NCBI GenBank assembly: GCA_016177555.1
Contig: JACOVB010000091.1
Span: 1-12,538, forward strand
Direction of reading: 5' to 3'
Source of the DNA: Candidatus Rokuibacteriota bacterium
Lineage (GTDB): Bacteria > Methylomirabilota > Methylomirabilia > Rokubacteriales > CSP1-6
Length of the DNA stretch: 12,538 bases
Position numbers and translations under genes: made by a program. The notes beneath the pieces are model-generated. The model worked only from the letters and a program-made list of their open reading frames with translations. It did no database searches and had not been told where the DNA came from. This document shows positions 6,563-12,538 of this stretch, in pieces (position 1 is the first letter of the stretch; every line of letters begins with the position of its first letter).

Positions 6563-7579
6563 CTACAGGCTTCGCTCAAGCACTTCGGCCAGGGGGCGAA
6601 GCTCGCGCATGAGCGCAGCGAAGCGGTCGGGCTTGAGGGACTGCGGCCCGTCCGAGAGCGCCTCCTCCGGCTTGTTGTGCACCTCGATGATGAGCCCGTC
6701 GGCGCCAGCGGCGAGCCCCGCCCGGGCCATGGCGGCCACGTACTCCCAGTGCCCCGTCCCGTGGCTCGGGTCCACGAACACCGGCAGGTGAGAGAGCTGC
6801 TTGACGACAGGGATGGCGTTCAGGTCGAGGGTGTAACGCGTCGCAGTCTCGAAGGTGCGGATGCCCCGCTCGCAGAGGATCACGTTGGGGTTGCCCCCCG
6901 CCAGCACGTACTCGGCGGAGAGGAGCCACTCCTGGATGGAGGTGGACATGCCGCGCTTGAGGAGCACGGGCTTGCCGCACTCGGCCACGCGCTTGAGGAG
7001 CGAGAAGTTCAGGACGTTGCGCGCGCCGATCTGCAGCACGTCGGCGTGCTCGGCGACCACCTCCACCTTGTCGGGCTCCATCACCTCCGTCACGACCGGC
7101 AGCCCCGTCTCGCGGCTCGCCTCGGACAACAGCGCGAGCCCCTCCTCCTCGAGGCCCTGGAAGGCGTACGGCGAGGTGCGCGGCTTGAAGGCCCCGCCGC
7201 GGAGGATGTGGGCCCCGCCCGCCTTGACCCCCTCGGCCACCGCCAGGAGCTGCGGCCGGGACTCCACGGCGCAGGGGCCCGCCATGACGACGATCTGCTT
7301 GCCGCCGACCGGCACGTCGCGGATCTTGAACTGGGTGCTCTCGGGATGCGCCTCGCGGCTCGCGAGCTTGAAGGGCTGGAGGATCCGGACCACGCCTTCG
7401 ACGGCGTCCAGCGACTGCAGCGCGAGGAGCTGTTCCTTCGCGCGATCGTCGCCCACCACGCCGATGATGGTCCGCACCTCGCCCCGGGAGAGATGGGTCC
7501 TGAACCCGAAGTCTGCCACCCGGCGACAGACGTCGTCGCTATCCGCCTCGGTCGATCCCGGTTTCATGATGATGATCAT
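6563..7579 (-). CDS. 3-deoxy-7-phosphoheptulonate (DAHP) synthase, class I-beta, first tandem copy behind the attenuator
   Basis: Same reaction and architecture as the following copy: 338 residues, an ACT-like N-terminal domain (about 1-75), then the barrel. Metal ligands fall at C103 (GPCAVES), H273 (PSHGTGHW), E299 (IIEVH) and D310 (ALSDG), with [21 protein letters not shown] and CERGIRTFE all intact, so the enzyme should be active. There are no indels relative to the sister copy, consistent with tandem duplication. GAAAGG at 7591-7586 lies six bases before the ATG. This is the first structural gene after the aromatic leader peptide and terminator at 7645-7864, so its transcription should rise when charged Phe, Tyr or Trp tRNA is scarce. 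The N-terminal domain probably adds allosteric feedback by an aromatic amino acid, but which one cannot be read from sequence. Confidence 0.96.
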   Translation of the reverse strand: MIIIMKPGSTEADSDDVCRRVADFGFRTHLSRGEVRTIIGVVGDDRAKEQLLALQSLDAVEGVVRILQPFKLASREAHPESTQFKIRDVPVGGKQIVVMAGPCAVESRPQLLAVAEGVKAGGAHILRGGAFKPRTSPYAFQGLEEEGLALLSEASRETGLPVVTEVMEPDKVEVVAEHADVLQIGARNVLNFSLLKRVAECGKPVLLKRGMSTSIQEWLLSAEYVLAGGNPNVILCERGIRTFETATRYTLDLNAIPVVKQLSHLPVFVDPSHGTGHWEYVAAMARAGLAAGADGLIIEVHNKPEEALSDGPQSLKPDRFAALMRELRPLAEVLERSL

Positions 7580-7644
7580 GCTGTGCCTTTCTTTGACCTA
7601 TGCCTATCCTGTTGTCATCCGCGGCCGCCGCCCTCGGCCCGTGG

Positions 7645-7681
7645 AAAAGAAAAACGCCGCGGGTGTGTTGCCCGCGGCGTT
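7645..7681 (-). terminator. Intrinsic terminator of the aromatic attenuator
   Basis: On the minus strand a perfect 11-bp stem, AACGCCGCGGG (7681-7671) with CCCGCGGCGTT (7663-7653), closes a seven-base loop. It runs straight into TTTTTCTTTT (7654-7645). It lies 66 bases before the first DAHP synthase ATG, so unless it is prevented from forming it would block the operon. Confidence 0.92.
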
Positions 7682-7706
7682 GGGCTCGATCTCGATCGCC
7701 ACGGGC
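7670..7706 (-). promoter_or_regulatory. Antiterminator stem (segments 2:3)
   Basis: GCCCGTGGCG (7706-7697) can pair over ten positions, with one G-U wobble, with CGCCGCGGGC (7679-7670). The latter is the left arm of the terminator, so the two structures are mutually exclusive. The loop is 17 bases. The same segment 2 can instead pair with segment 1 at 7728-7720. Confidence 0.75.
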
Positions 7707-7728
7707 CGGCGGCTCGTCCGCCCGTGGC
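7698..7728 (-). promoter_or_regulatory. Anti-antiterminator stem (segments 1:2)
   Basis: GCCACGGGC (7728-7720) and GCCCGTGGC (7706-7698) form a perfect 9-bp stem. Its formation removes segment 2 from the antiterminator and so frees the terminator. The 5' arm begins nine bases after the leader-peptide stop codon. Confidence 0.75.
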
Positions 7729-7754
7729 TCCTGGGTGCTAGCTCAGGGAAGCCA
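7725..7754 (-). promoter_or_regulatory. Upstream switching stem spanning the leader stop codon
   Basis: TGGCTTCC (7754-7747, inside the last leader codons) can pair with GGAGCCA (7731-7725), with one bulged T. This overlaps the 5' arm of the 1:2 stem. A ribosome at the leader stop would cover it, while a ribosome stalled on the aromatic codons would leave it free. It supplies the missing link between stalling and antitermination. The pairing is short and its role is inferred. Confidence 0.45.
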
Positions 7755-7827
7755 GTAGGCGGACGGAGGGAAAGTAATAAAAGTAGAACCGCCAGCCCTG
7801 CGCGATCCCGTTCCCCTTCCGTGCCAC
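7738..7827 (-). CDS. Aromatic leader peptide of the DAHP synthase attenuator (29 aa)
   Basis: The minus strand has AAAGGAGG (7842-7835), a seven-base spacer, then GTG at 7827. A 29-codon frame follows and ends at TAG 7740-7738. Residues 12-19 are W-R-F-Y-F-Y-Y-F: one Trp, three Phe and three Tyr in eight codons. Three of these codons end in U (UUU, UAU, UUU), which are uncommon in this GC-rich DNA. A sigma70-type promoter lies just upstream, and mutually exclusive RNA stems plus an intrinsic terminator lie just downstream, before DAHP synthase. The peptide itself is probably without function: its translation rate senses charged aromatic tRNAs. Composition, ribosome site and terminator together make chance very unlikely. 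Confidence 0.92.
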   Translation of the reverse strand: MARKGNGIAQGWRFYFYYFPSVRLLASLS

Positions 7828-7858
7828 TGGCCTGCCTCCTTTGTGAAGCGTGGCTGCC

Positions 7859-7887
7859 AGTCTACGAACCGACGTGGGGCCTGTCAA
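7859..7887 (-). promoter_or_regulatory. Sigma70-type promoter of the aromatic attenuator and DAHP synthase operon
   Basis: TTGACA (7887-7882) and TAGACT (7864-7859) are exactly 17 bases apart on the minus strand. Transcription should begin near 7852, about 25 bases before the leader GTG, giving a leader RNA of about 205 bases to the terminator. The -35 box overlaps the stop codon of the VTT gene (GCT TGA). Confidence 0.85.
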
Positions 7888-8612
7888 GCCCCCCCGTTGC
7901 CCGACCCCTGACCGTTGCGCGACTCCAACCACCGGACGATGCGGTGGCGGTAGTAGTAGAGGGGCAGGGCCACGGCCACCGCGATGGCGGAGATGAGCAC
8001 CACCTGGATATACTGGCCGGCCGCCGTCTGGGAGCCCTGGGCCGACAGCACCCAGGTGCCGGGCATCCGGCCGAGCCCCGAGACCAGGGCGAACACCCAC
8101 AGCGGCATCGGGCTGATCCCGAAGAGGTAGCAGACCATGTCCTTCGGCAGGCCGGGAATGAGGTAGATGATGAAGCAGAGGATCGCCCCTTCGGCCTCGA
8201 CGATGAACCCGAGGCGGTCCCACGCCGACTTGCTCACCAGGTTCCGGACGAAGTGCGCGCCGAGCCAGCGGCCCACGCCAAAGGCCCCCACCGAGCCCGC
8301 CGTCAGCCCGATGGTGGAGTAGATGAAGCCGAGCCACACCCCGAAGAGGTAGCCCCCGAGGAAGCCGGTGGCCTCGCCGGGGATGGGAGAGATGATCACC
8401 TGCAGCGCCTGGATGATCATGAAGATCACGGGCGCCAGGATTCCCCACTCCCGGAGCGTCCGCTTGAGGAAGTGCTTGTCCTGGTAGAGGCGGAGCAGGA
8501 AGTGGTAGCCCGCGAGGTCGTCGGCGAGGAGGAACCAGAGGCTGGCCGCCGTGAAGAGAACAGAGCTGCCGACGACAAGCGCCCAGCGGTAGCGCGAGAT
8601 CAGGCCGTGCAT
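7884..8612 (-). CDS. VTT-domain (TVP38/TMEM64, DedA-like) membrane protein
   Basis: The 242-residue product is an integral inner-membrane protein with about five or six hydrophobic segments, near 10-30, 58-78, 82-110, 140-165, 168-185 and 205-222. The VTT/SNARE-associated signature is clear: VIISPIPGEATGFLGGYLFGVWLG, then GAFGVGRWLG, and the second re-entrant motif FIIYLIPGLPKDMVCYLFG. Members of this superfamily are implicated in lipid scrambling or carrier-lipid recycling; the substrate here is unknown. It begins 36 bases after the FAD oxidoreductase stop, with no terminator between, so the two are probably co-transcribed. The Shine-Dalgarno is poor (GAGGGA abuts the ATG). Its stop overlaps the next promoter's -35 box. 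Confidence 0.88.
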   Translation of the reverse strand: MHGLISRYRWALVVGSSVLFTAASLWFLLADDLAGYHFLLRLYQDKHFLKRTLREWGILAPVIFMIIQALQVIISPIPGEATGFLGGYLFGVWLGFIYSTIGLTAGSVGAFGVGRWLGAHFVRNLVSKSAWDRLGFIVEAEGAILCFIIYLIPGLPKDMVCYLFGISPMPLWVFALVSGLGRMPGTWVLSAQGSQTAAGQYIQVVLISAIAVAVALPLYYYRHRIVRWLESRNGQGSGNGGA

Positions 8613-8648
8613 TCCCTCATGGCCCGCGCAGGACCCGTGGGCGGGTGC

Positions 8649-9710
8649 TCATGTCACGATGGCCACGGGCGCGGGGTCCATGCGGCCGAACCACGCGTAG
8701 CGGGGCCACCAGCGGGGAAGGACCGGATGCCGCGCGGCCAGGCTCGTGAAGGCCCCGAACCAGCGCGTCGGGGCGTGCATCGCGAACAGCTGCGCCAGCC
8801 AGAGGACGCGGTACGCGCGCCGGTAGCGTCCCACGAGCCGGCGGTAGCGCTCGAGGCCGTCGGCCAGGCTCAGCCGGCCCTCGATCACCTCCTGCACGAT
8901 CTTGCCGCACTCTCCACCGAAGTAGAGCGCCGGGCGGATACCCTCGGCGGTGAACGGCATGCACTGCCCGGCGGCGTCCCCCACGGCGAACAGGCGCCCG
9001 ACGGTGGGCCGCAGGAGCCGGTTCGGGAAGTAGGTGCCGTGGAAGCTGGTGGCGGCCACGCCGCGGTCGGACAGGAAGCGCTCGAGGGCGGGCCTGAGCT
9101 TGGAGGCGCCCACGTAGGAGCCCAGGCCGACGAGGCTCTGCGCCCCGGCCGGGAAGATCCAGCCCAGCCCGCGGTGGATCAGCCCCTTGTCGAGCCAGAA
9201 GGAGAGCCCCTCCCCCGTGAAATCGGCCCGCGCCTCGAGGCCGAAGGAGTAGGCCCCGCCGCGGGGGCGCGCCGCCTCGCCGCCGTTGACCACGGCGCGA
9301 CGCCACCCGGAGCAGTCGATCACCACCGGCGCGCTGAACCGCCCCTCGCCGGTGATCACGGCCCCCTCCTCGACCCCGGTCACCCTCGTCCGGAGAAAGC
9401 GGGCGCGGCATTGGCCGAGCAGCCCCTGGCAGAATGCCTTGTAGTCGAAGGTGCAGAAGGGCACGGCCGACAGGTCGTAGGTCACGCTCCGCCCCGGGGT
9501 GCGAACCGTCAGGCGCTCGTGAACCTGGAGGACGCTGTCCGCCACTCCGAGCGTCTGGGGGACCCAGAGCGGGGTGCCGCACGCGGAGGTCTGGACGGCG
9601 CCCACCTCGTGGCGGTCGAGGAGCAAGATGTCGCCGCGAAGCTGACGGGCCACGCCGAGGCCCGCGAAGCTGGCTCCGACCACGATGGCATCGTAACCCC
9701 GCGCCGGCAT
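8649..9710 (-). CDS. FAD-dependent oxidoreductase, geranylgeranyl-reductase-like
   Basis: From ATG 9710 the product is 353 residues, a normal length for this flavoprotein family. The N-terminal Rossmann motif is YDAIVVGASFAGLGVAR (residues 6-22, a GxSxxG variant), and LLLDR closes the second strand. A Cys-Gly near residue 45 (TSACGTPLW) sits where reductases of this family have a conserved cysteine. The second FAD motif is RLFAVGDAAGQCMPFTAEGIRPAL. Relatives reduce isoprenoid double bonds or act as FixC- or halogenase-like enzymes; the substrate cannot be read from the sequence. A frame opens further upstream at TTG 9779, but ATG 9710 has GGAAG four bases before it and starts right at the Rossmann strand. 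The VTT membrane protein follows at 36 bases, so a lipid-related role is plausible but unproven. Confidence 0.85.
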   Translation of the reverse strand: MPARGYDAIVVGASFAGLGVARQLRGDILLLDRHEVGAVQTSACGTPLWVPQTLGVADSVLQVHERLTVRTPGRSVTYDLSAVPFCTFDYKAFCQGLLGQCRARFLRTRVTGVEEGAVITGEGRFSAPVVIDCSGWRRAVVNGGEAARPRGGAYSFGLEARADFTGEGLSFWLDKGLIHRGLGWIFPAGAQSLVGLGSYVGASKLRPALERFLSDRGVAATSFHGTYFPNRLLRPTVGRLFAVGDAAGQCMPFTAEGIRPALYFGGECGKIVQEVIEGRLSLADGLERYRRLVGRYRRAYRVLWLAQLFAMHAPTRWFGAFTSLAARHPVLPRWWPRYAWFGRMDPAPVAIVT

Positions 9711-9733
9711 CTGTCTTCCGAGGCCTCCCTGAC

Positions 9734-10002
9734 TCACCCACCCCGCGGGTTGCGGGGCGCCAGAGGGATACTCCGACAAGCATCGGGCGATGTCAATTGC
9801 GCCTGCTGGATCAGGCCGATCAGGAAGGATCCCAGGACGTTGACGAGGAGCGTGCCGTAGGAAAATCGGACCCCAGCCAGCGCGCCACGACCCCGCCCGC
9901 CAGGTAGCGGGCGGCCGTGCCGAGCGCCCCGCCGAGACAGATGAGGATCAGCCGCAACCGCGAGGCGGGCGGGGATCGGGACCCGGCCGGTGATGGCTCC
10001 AC
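9734..10002 (-). pseudogene. crcB: crcB (fluoride channel) remnant, frameshifted and truncated
   Basis: CrcB/Fluc channels are about 125-residue membrane proteins that export fluoride. Here one frame (open from GTG 10002; recognisable from about 9957) reads LILICLGGALGTAARYLAGG...WLGSDFP. The family sequence then continues in another frame as FSYGTLLVNVLGSFLIGLIQQ. The break is at 9860-9861, where GATTTTCCTACGGC has one C fewer than an in-frame F-P-Y would need. After about 9800 similarity is lost, and the frame ends at TGA 9736-9734. Only the first ~55 residues of the channel survive: the later helices and the pore Phe/Asn region are missing. It overlaps the 3' end of the amidase by 55 bases. 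A single assembly error would explain the frameshift but not the truncation. Confidence 0.75.
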
Positions 10003-11387
10003 GGCGCGGCGGCCTCGAACGCGGCGGAGGCGGCGAGCACGGTGCGGTCCGCGTGCCGCCGTCCGACGATCTGGAGCCCCACCGGCAGCCCCGCCGCCGT
10101 GAAGCCCGCGGGGACCGTGGCCGCGGGCTGCCCGGTGAGATTGAAGGGGAACGTGAATGGCAACCAGCCCAGCGGCGAGATCTCCCGGCCGTTGATCTGC
10201 CTGGGCGGGAGCCCTGCCGCCGCGAAGGCCGGCACCGGCATCGTCGGCGTGATGAGGAGATCGAAACGCGCCAGGAAGCGCTGCGCCTCGCCCCAGAGCT
10301 CGCGCCGCCGGCGCGCGGCCGTGAGGTACTGCTCCGCCGTGACGGTACGGCCGAAGCGCAGCAGCGCAACGAGCGTCCCGTCGAGCTCCTGCGAAGCGTC
10401 GGCCAGCCGGTCGCCCCAGGCGGCGAACATCTCGGCCGCCGCCATCACGCGGAAGATCTCCTCGGGATCATCCCAGGTGGGCATAACCACTTCCACGTGG
10501 CAGCCGAGCGACTCGAGCTGCACGGCGGCCCGCTCGCACAGCTCCGCCACCTCGGGGTCCACCCGCGCGCGGCCGAGATCGGGGGACCAGGCGACGCTCA
10601 GGCCGGCGATGCCCGCATCACAGGCCTCGAGGAAGGAGCCGCCCGGATCGGCCGGCAGCGAATGGCGGTCTCGGTCGTCGGGACCCGCGAGGGCGTCGAG
10701 CATGAGCGCGGCGTCCCGGACGGTCCTCGTCATGGGCCCGGTGTGGGAGAAGGTCTCCCACCCGGGGAAGCCGGGCCCGGAGGGCACGCGGCCGAATGAA
10801 GGCTTGAGCCCGTAGATCCCGCAGAACGAGGCGGGGAGGCGGATGGAGCCGCCGCCGTCCGTCCCCAGAGCCACCGGGGCCAGCCCGGCCGCCACGGCCG
10901 CGGCGGCGCCGCCGCTCGACCCGCCCGGGGTCATCTCCAGGTTCCAGGGATTGCGCGTGACGCCGCAGAGCGGGCTGTCGGTCATGCCCTTGTGGCCGAA
11001 CTCCGGCGTGGTGGTCTTGCCGACGATGACCGCGCCCGCCGCCCTGAGCCGCTCCACGCTGACCGCGTCCTCCTCCGGATGGTGGTCGGCGAAGAGGCGG
11101 GAGCCGCCCGTGGTCCGGATGCGGCGGGTGAAGATCAGGTCCTTCACCGAGACCGGCACGCCATGGAGCGGCGGGAGCGGCTCACCGGAGAGCACGGCCA
11201 CCTCCGCGGCCAGGGCCGCGTCCCGCGCCTCCTCCTCCGCGACGGTGCAGAAGGCGTTGATCCCGGGGTTCAGCGCGGTGATCCGGGCCTGGACGGCGTC
11301 CATCACCTCGACCGGGGAGACCTGCTTGTCGCGAATGAGCCCGGCCAGCTCCATGGCCGAGCGCCAGGCCAGGTCGGCGCCCGCCAT
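9948..11387 (-). CDS. Amidase signature family hydrolase
   Basis: The family hydrolyses C-N amide bonds using a Lys-cisSer-Ser triad. From ATG 11387 the product is 479 residues, typical for the family. The triad is visible: K82 in GVPVSVKDLIF, S157 in TPGGSSGG, and nucleophile S181 in LGTDGGGSIRLPAS. The 24-residue spacing of the two serines is as in fatty acid amide hydrolase. The flanking NPWN, CGIYGLKPSFGRVP, FSHTGPMTRTVRDAALML and TFPFNLTGQPAATVPAG blocks are also standard. It is not GatA by context, since gatB and gatC are absent, so the substrate is unknown. The ATG overlaps the lipoprotein stop by one base (TGATG), indicating coupled translation. The last ~18 residues (from about PWSHH) overlap the crcB remnant and may be a rearranged tail. 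Confidence 0.93.
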   Translation of the reverse strand: MAGADLAWRSAMELAGLIRDKQVSPVEVMDAVQARITALNPGINAFCTVAEEEARDAALAAEVAVLSGEPLPPLHGVPVSVKDLIFTRRIRTTGGSRLFADHHPEEDAVSVERLRAAGAVIVGKTTTPEFGHKGMTDSPLCGVTRNPWNLEMTPGGSSGGAAAAVAAGLAPVALGTDGGGSIRLPASFCGIYGLKPSFGRVPSGPGFPGWETFSHTGPMTRTVRDAALMLDALAGPDDRDRHSLPADPGGSFLEACDAGIAGLSVAWSPDLGRARVDPEVAELCERAAVQLESLGCHVEVVMPTWDDPEEIFRVMAAAEMFAAWGDRLADASQELDGTLVALLRFGRTVTAEQYLTAARRRRELWGEAQRFLARFDLLITPTMPVPAFAAAGLPPRQINGREISPLGWLPFTFPFNLTGQPAATVPAGFTAAGLPVGLQIVGRRHADRTVLAASAAFEAAAPWSHHRPGPDPRPPRGCG

Positions 11388-11791
11388 CAGCGTGCGGCCG
11401 GGTGCCGGGCGAGGGTCAGGTCCACGTGGGTGGCGCTCGCCCCCTCGATCACGGTCACGCGGCAGACATCCGCGCCCTTCGCGTATTCCGCCCACTGGCC
11501 CTTGAAGCCCTCGGGGTTCACGAAGCGCTCGGTGGCCCTCTCTTTCCACCCGCTCTGGGGCATGAGCCGGCGCACCTCGGCGAGGGTCGCATCCACGCCG
11601 GTCTTGGTGAAGTAGATCAGCTTGGCGGCCGTGACACCGGGCGTCTCGATCACGACCCAGTCGCGCGAGTACGGCTGCCACTGCGCGCCGACGGGAACGT
11701 CGGTGAAGGGCTGGGGCGGCAAACCGCCCGTGGACGCGCAGGCGCCGAGCAGGAGGCCGCACACGACCAGGAGGGCTCGCACGGGTCGCAT
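11387..11791 (-). CDS. Small putative lipoprotein of unknown function
   Basis: The 134-residue product starts at ATG 11791 with a lipoprotein signal: basic MRPVR, hydrophobic ALLVVCGLLL, and lipobox LGAC with Cys18 as the lipidated residue. The mature part is about 116 residues (PVGAQWQPYSRDWVVIETPGV..., KLIYFTKTGVDATLAEVRRLMPQSGW..., EGASATHVDLTL) with a mixed alpha/beta look. I recognise no family. The same frame extends to 11956, but that part is only the antisense of the plus-strand gene, and the signal peptide fixes the start. Its stop overlaps the amidase start, so the two form a transcription unit. Only 19 bases separate its start from the divergent plus-strand gene, so its promoter must lie inside that gene. 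Confidence 0.8.
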   Translation of the reverse strand: MRPVRALLVVCGLLLGACASTGGLPPQPFTDVPVGAQWQPYSRDWVVIETPGVTAAKLIYFTKTGVDATLAEVRRLMPQSGWKERATERFVNPEGFKGQWAEYAKGADVCRVTVIEGASATHVDLTLARHPAAR

Positions 11792-11810
11792 TGTACCATC
11801 AACGCTCGGG

Positions 11811-12538
11811 ATGGACCGCGCACACCTGGCACATCTGGCCGCCTGTCTGGCCCGAGCCGAGATCGCCGCCCACGACCCGGCGGGCGTGGCGGCGCTGCGC
11901 CGGGCGCTCGACGGGCCTGCGCCTCCCGTGTCGGTCCGGCGCCACGGGAGCGTCATCGGCTACCTCCCCGGCACGCGGCTCCGCCTCGTCGAGATCGACC
12001 GCCGGGGCCACCTGGTGGCGGCGTACCGCTGGGGCGAGAGTGGAAAGCTCGCGTGGGTCACGTGCCGCACGGCCGACGGTCGGTGGATCGGCGTCGAGCC
12101 CGACAGCGCGACGCATCCGGCCTGGGGCCCCTCGGACCGCGTCTGGGCCATGAACGAGCACGCGCCCTGGAGGCCGGCCGCGCCCATCACCGTCTATCAG
12201 GCCCTCGACTACGCGCGGCTGGACGTGATCCCCCCGCTGGCGGAGCCGCGACGCCTCCCTCCCGGCGCAGGCACGGCGCTCCTGAACGTGCTGGCGGGGC
12301 TGATGCAAGACCAGGGCGTCGCGCGGGCCCGCTACCGCGGCCCCTACCCGTCGGAGCATCTCTTCACCTCGCTGCTCGAGGCCTTTCGCTACGATCCCGC
12401 CGTGCACAGGCCGCTCGAGCGCTTTCTCGCCGGCGAGCCGCTCGACTGGCTGCCGGCACCTCACGAGCGCCACCACGTGAGCCGCGACGTATGCGTCCAG
12501 ATGCGCGAGGAGGTGGAGAAGGTCGTGCTGGGCACCAC
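11811..12538 (+). CDS. Uncharacterised protein, partial (3' end beyond right edge)
   Basis: I translated the plus strand from ATG 11811 and found 242 codons without a stop, running off the window. The N-terminus MDRAHLAHLAACLARAEIAAHDPAGVAALRRAL is helical. A beta-rich part follows (SVIGYLPGTRLRLVEIDRRGHLVAAYRWGE..., GRWIGVEPDSATHPAWGPSDRVWAM), then a helical part with Y-P-S-E-H-L-F-T-S-L-L-E-A-F. It lacks a signal peptide or membrane segment, so it is probably cytoplasmic. I recognise no family. Codon bias is that of its neighbours (G/C third positions), supporting this strand over the long antisense frame. No Shine-Dalgarno is obvious before the ATG, so the exact start is uncertain; start and function are both open. 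Confidence 0.75.
   Translation, partial: MDRAHLAHLAACLARAEIAAHDPAGVAALRRALDGPAPPVSVRRHGSVIGYLPGTRLRLVEIDRRGHLVAAYRWGESGKLAWVTCRTADGRWIGVEPDSATHPAWGPSDRVWAMNEHAPWRPAAPITVYQALDYARLDVIPPLAEPRRLPPGAGTALLNVLAGLMQDQGVARARYRGPYPSEHLFTSLLEAFRYDPAVHRPLERFLAGEPLDWLPAPHERHHVSRDVCVQMREEVEKVVLGT

Noticed and set aside
7738..8448. 236-codon minus-strand frame whose C-terminus is the leader peptide
   Set aside because: Its upstream part is out of frame with the VTT protein and reads as low-complexity Gly/Arg/Pro. Only the last 29 codons, with their own Shine-Dalgarno and GTG, are supported.
6855..9860. 1001-codon plus-strand open frame
   Set aside because: It is antisense to four well-supported minus-strand genes and the attenuator. 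In GC-rich DNA long antisense frames are common. The protein has no recognisable domain.
9854..9867. Programmed frameshift in crcB
   Set aside because: The site lacks a convincing slippery heptamer or downstream structure, and the protein would still lack its C-terminal half, so decay or a sequencing error is simpler.
11799..12476. 225-codon minus-strand open frame at the right edge
   Set aside because: It is antisense to the open plus-strand gene from 11811, which has the more natural residue composition and continues past the edge. The choice is probable rather than certain.
1..12538. CRISPR array, rRNA, phage genes or transposase genes
   Set aside because: No regularly spaced direct repeats, rRNA-like sequence, phage genes or transposase-like protein was found on either strand.

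Overview
The window is about 12.5 kb of GC-rich bacterial DNA (G/C at most third positions) in which nearly every gene lies on the minus strand. Gene content, the codon bias and the long intergenic foldback elements suggest an environmental high-GC Gram-negative lineage (a TonB protein and a lipoprotein imply an outer membrane). A Rokubacteria/NC10/Deltaproteobacteria-like source is my guess, not something the sequence proves.

Layout, read in the direction of transcription (right to left). At the far right a plus-strand gene of unknown function runs off the edge (11811 onward), divergent from a small lipoprotein gene. The lipoprotein is translationally coupled to an amidase. Behind them come a broken remnant of the fluoride-channel gene crcB, an FAD-dependent oxidoreductase of the geranylgeranyl-reductase type, and a VTT/DedA-like membrane protein.

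A sigma70-type promoter follows, overlapping the stop codon of the VTT gene. It opens a complete aromatic amino-acid attenuator: a 29-residue leader peptide carrying the run W-R-F-Y-F-Y-Y-F, mutually exclusive RNA stems and a strong intrinsic terminator. This precedes two tandem genes for DAHP synthase, the entry step of the shikimate pathway. The attenuator is the most interesting item in the window, because it implies that the first step of aromatic biosynthesis is controlled by ribosome stalling on all three aromatic amino acids.

After the DAHP synthases is a 423-base gene-free stretch with two foldback elements. One is a 150-bp MITE-like element with 17-bp terminal inverted repeats and an 8-bp target duplication; the other is a ~195-bp imperfect palindrome. 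A tonB gene follows.

The left third is a translation cluster with its own promoter: tRNA-Val(GAC), thrS, infC, rpmI, rplT, pheS (cut by the left edge). Its notable points are a ThrRS without the N-terminal TGS domain and an infC gene whose only sensible start is an AUA codon.
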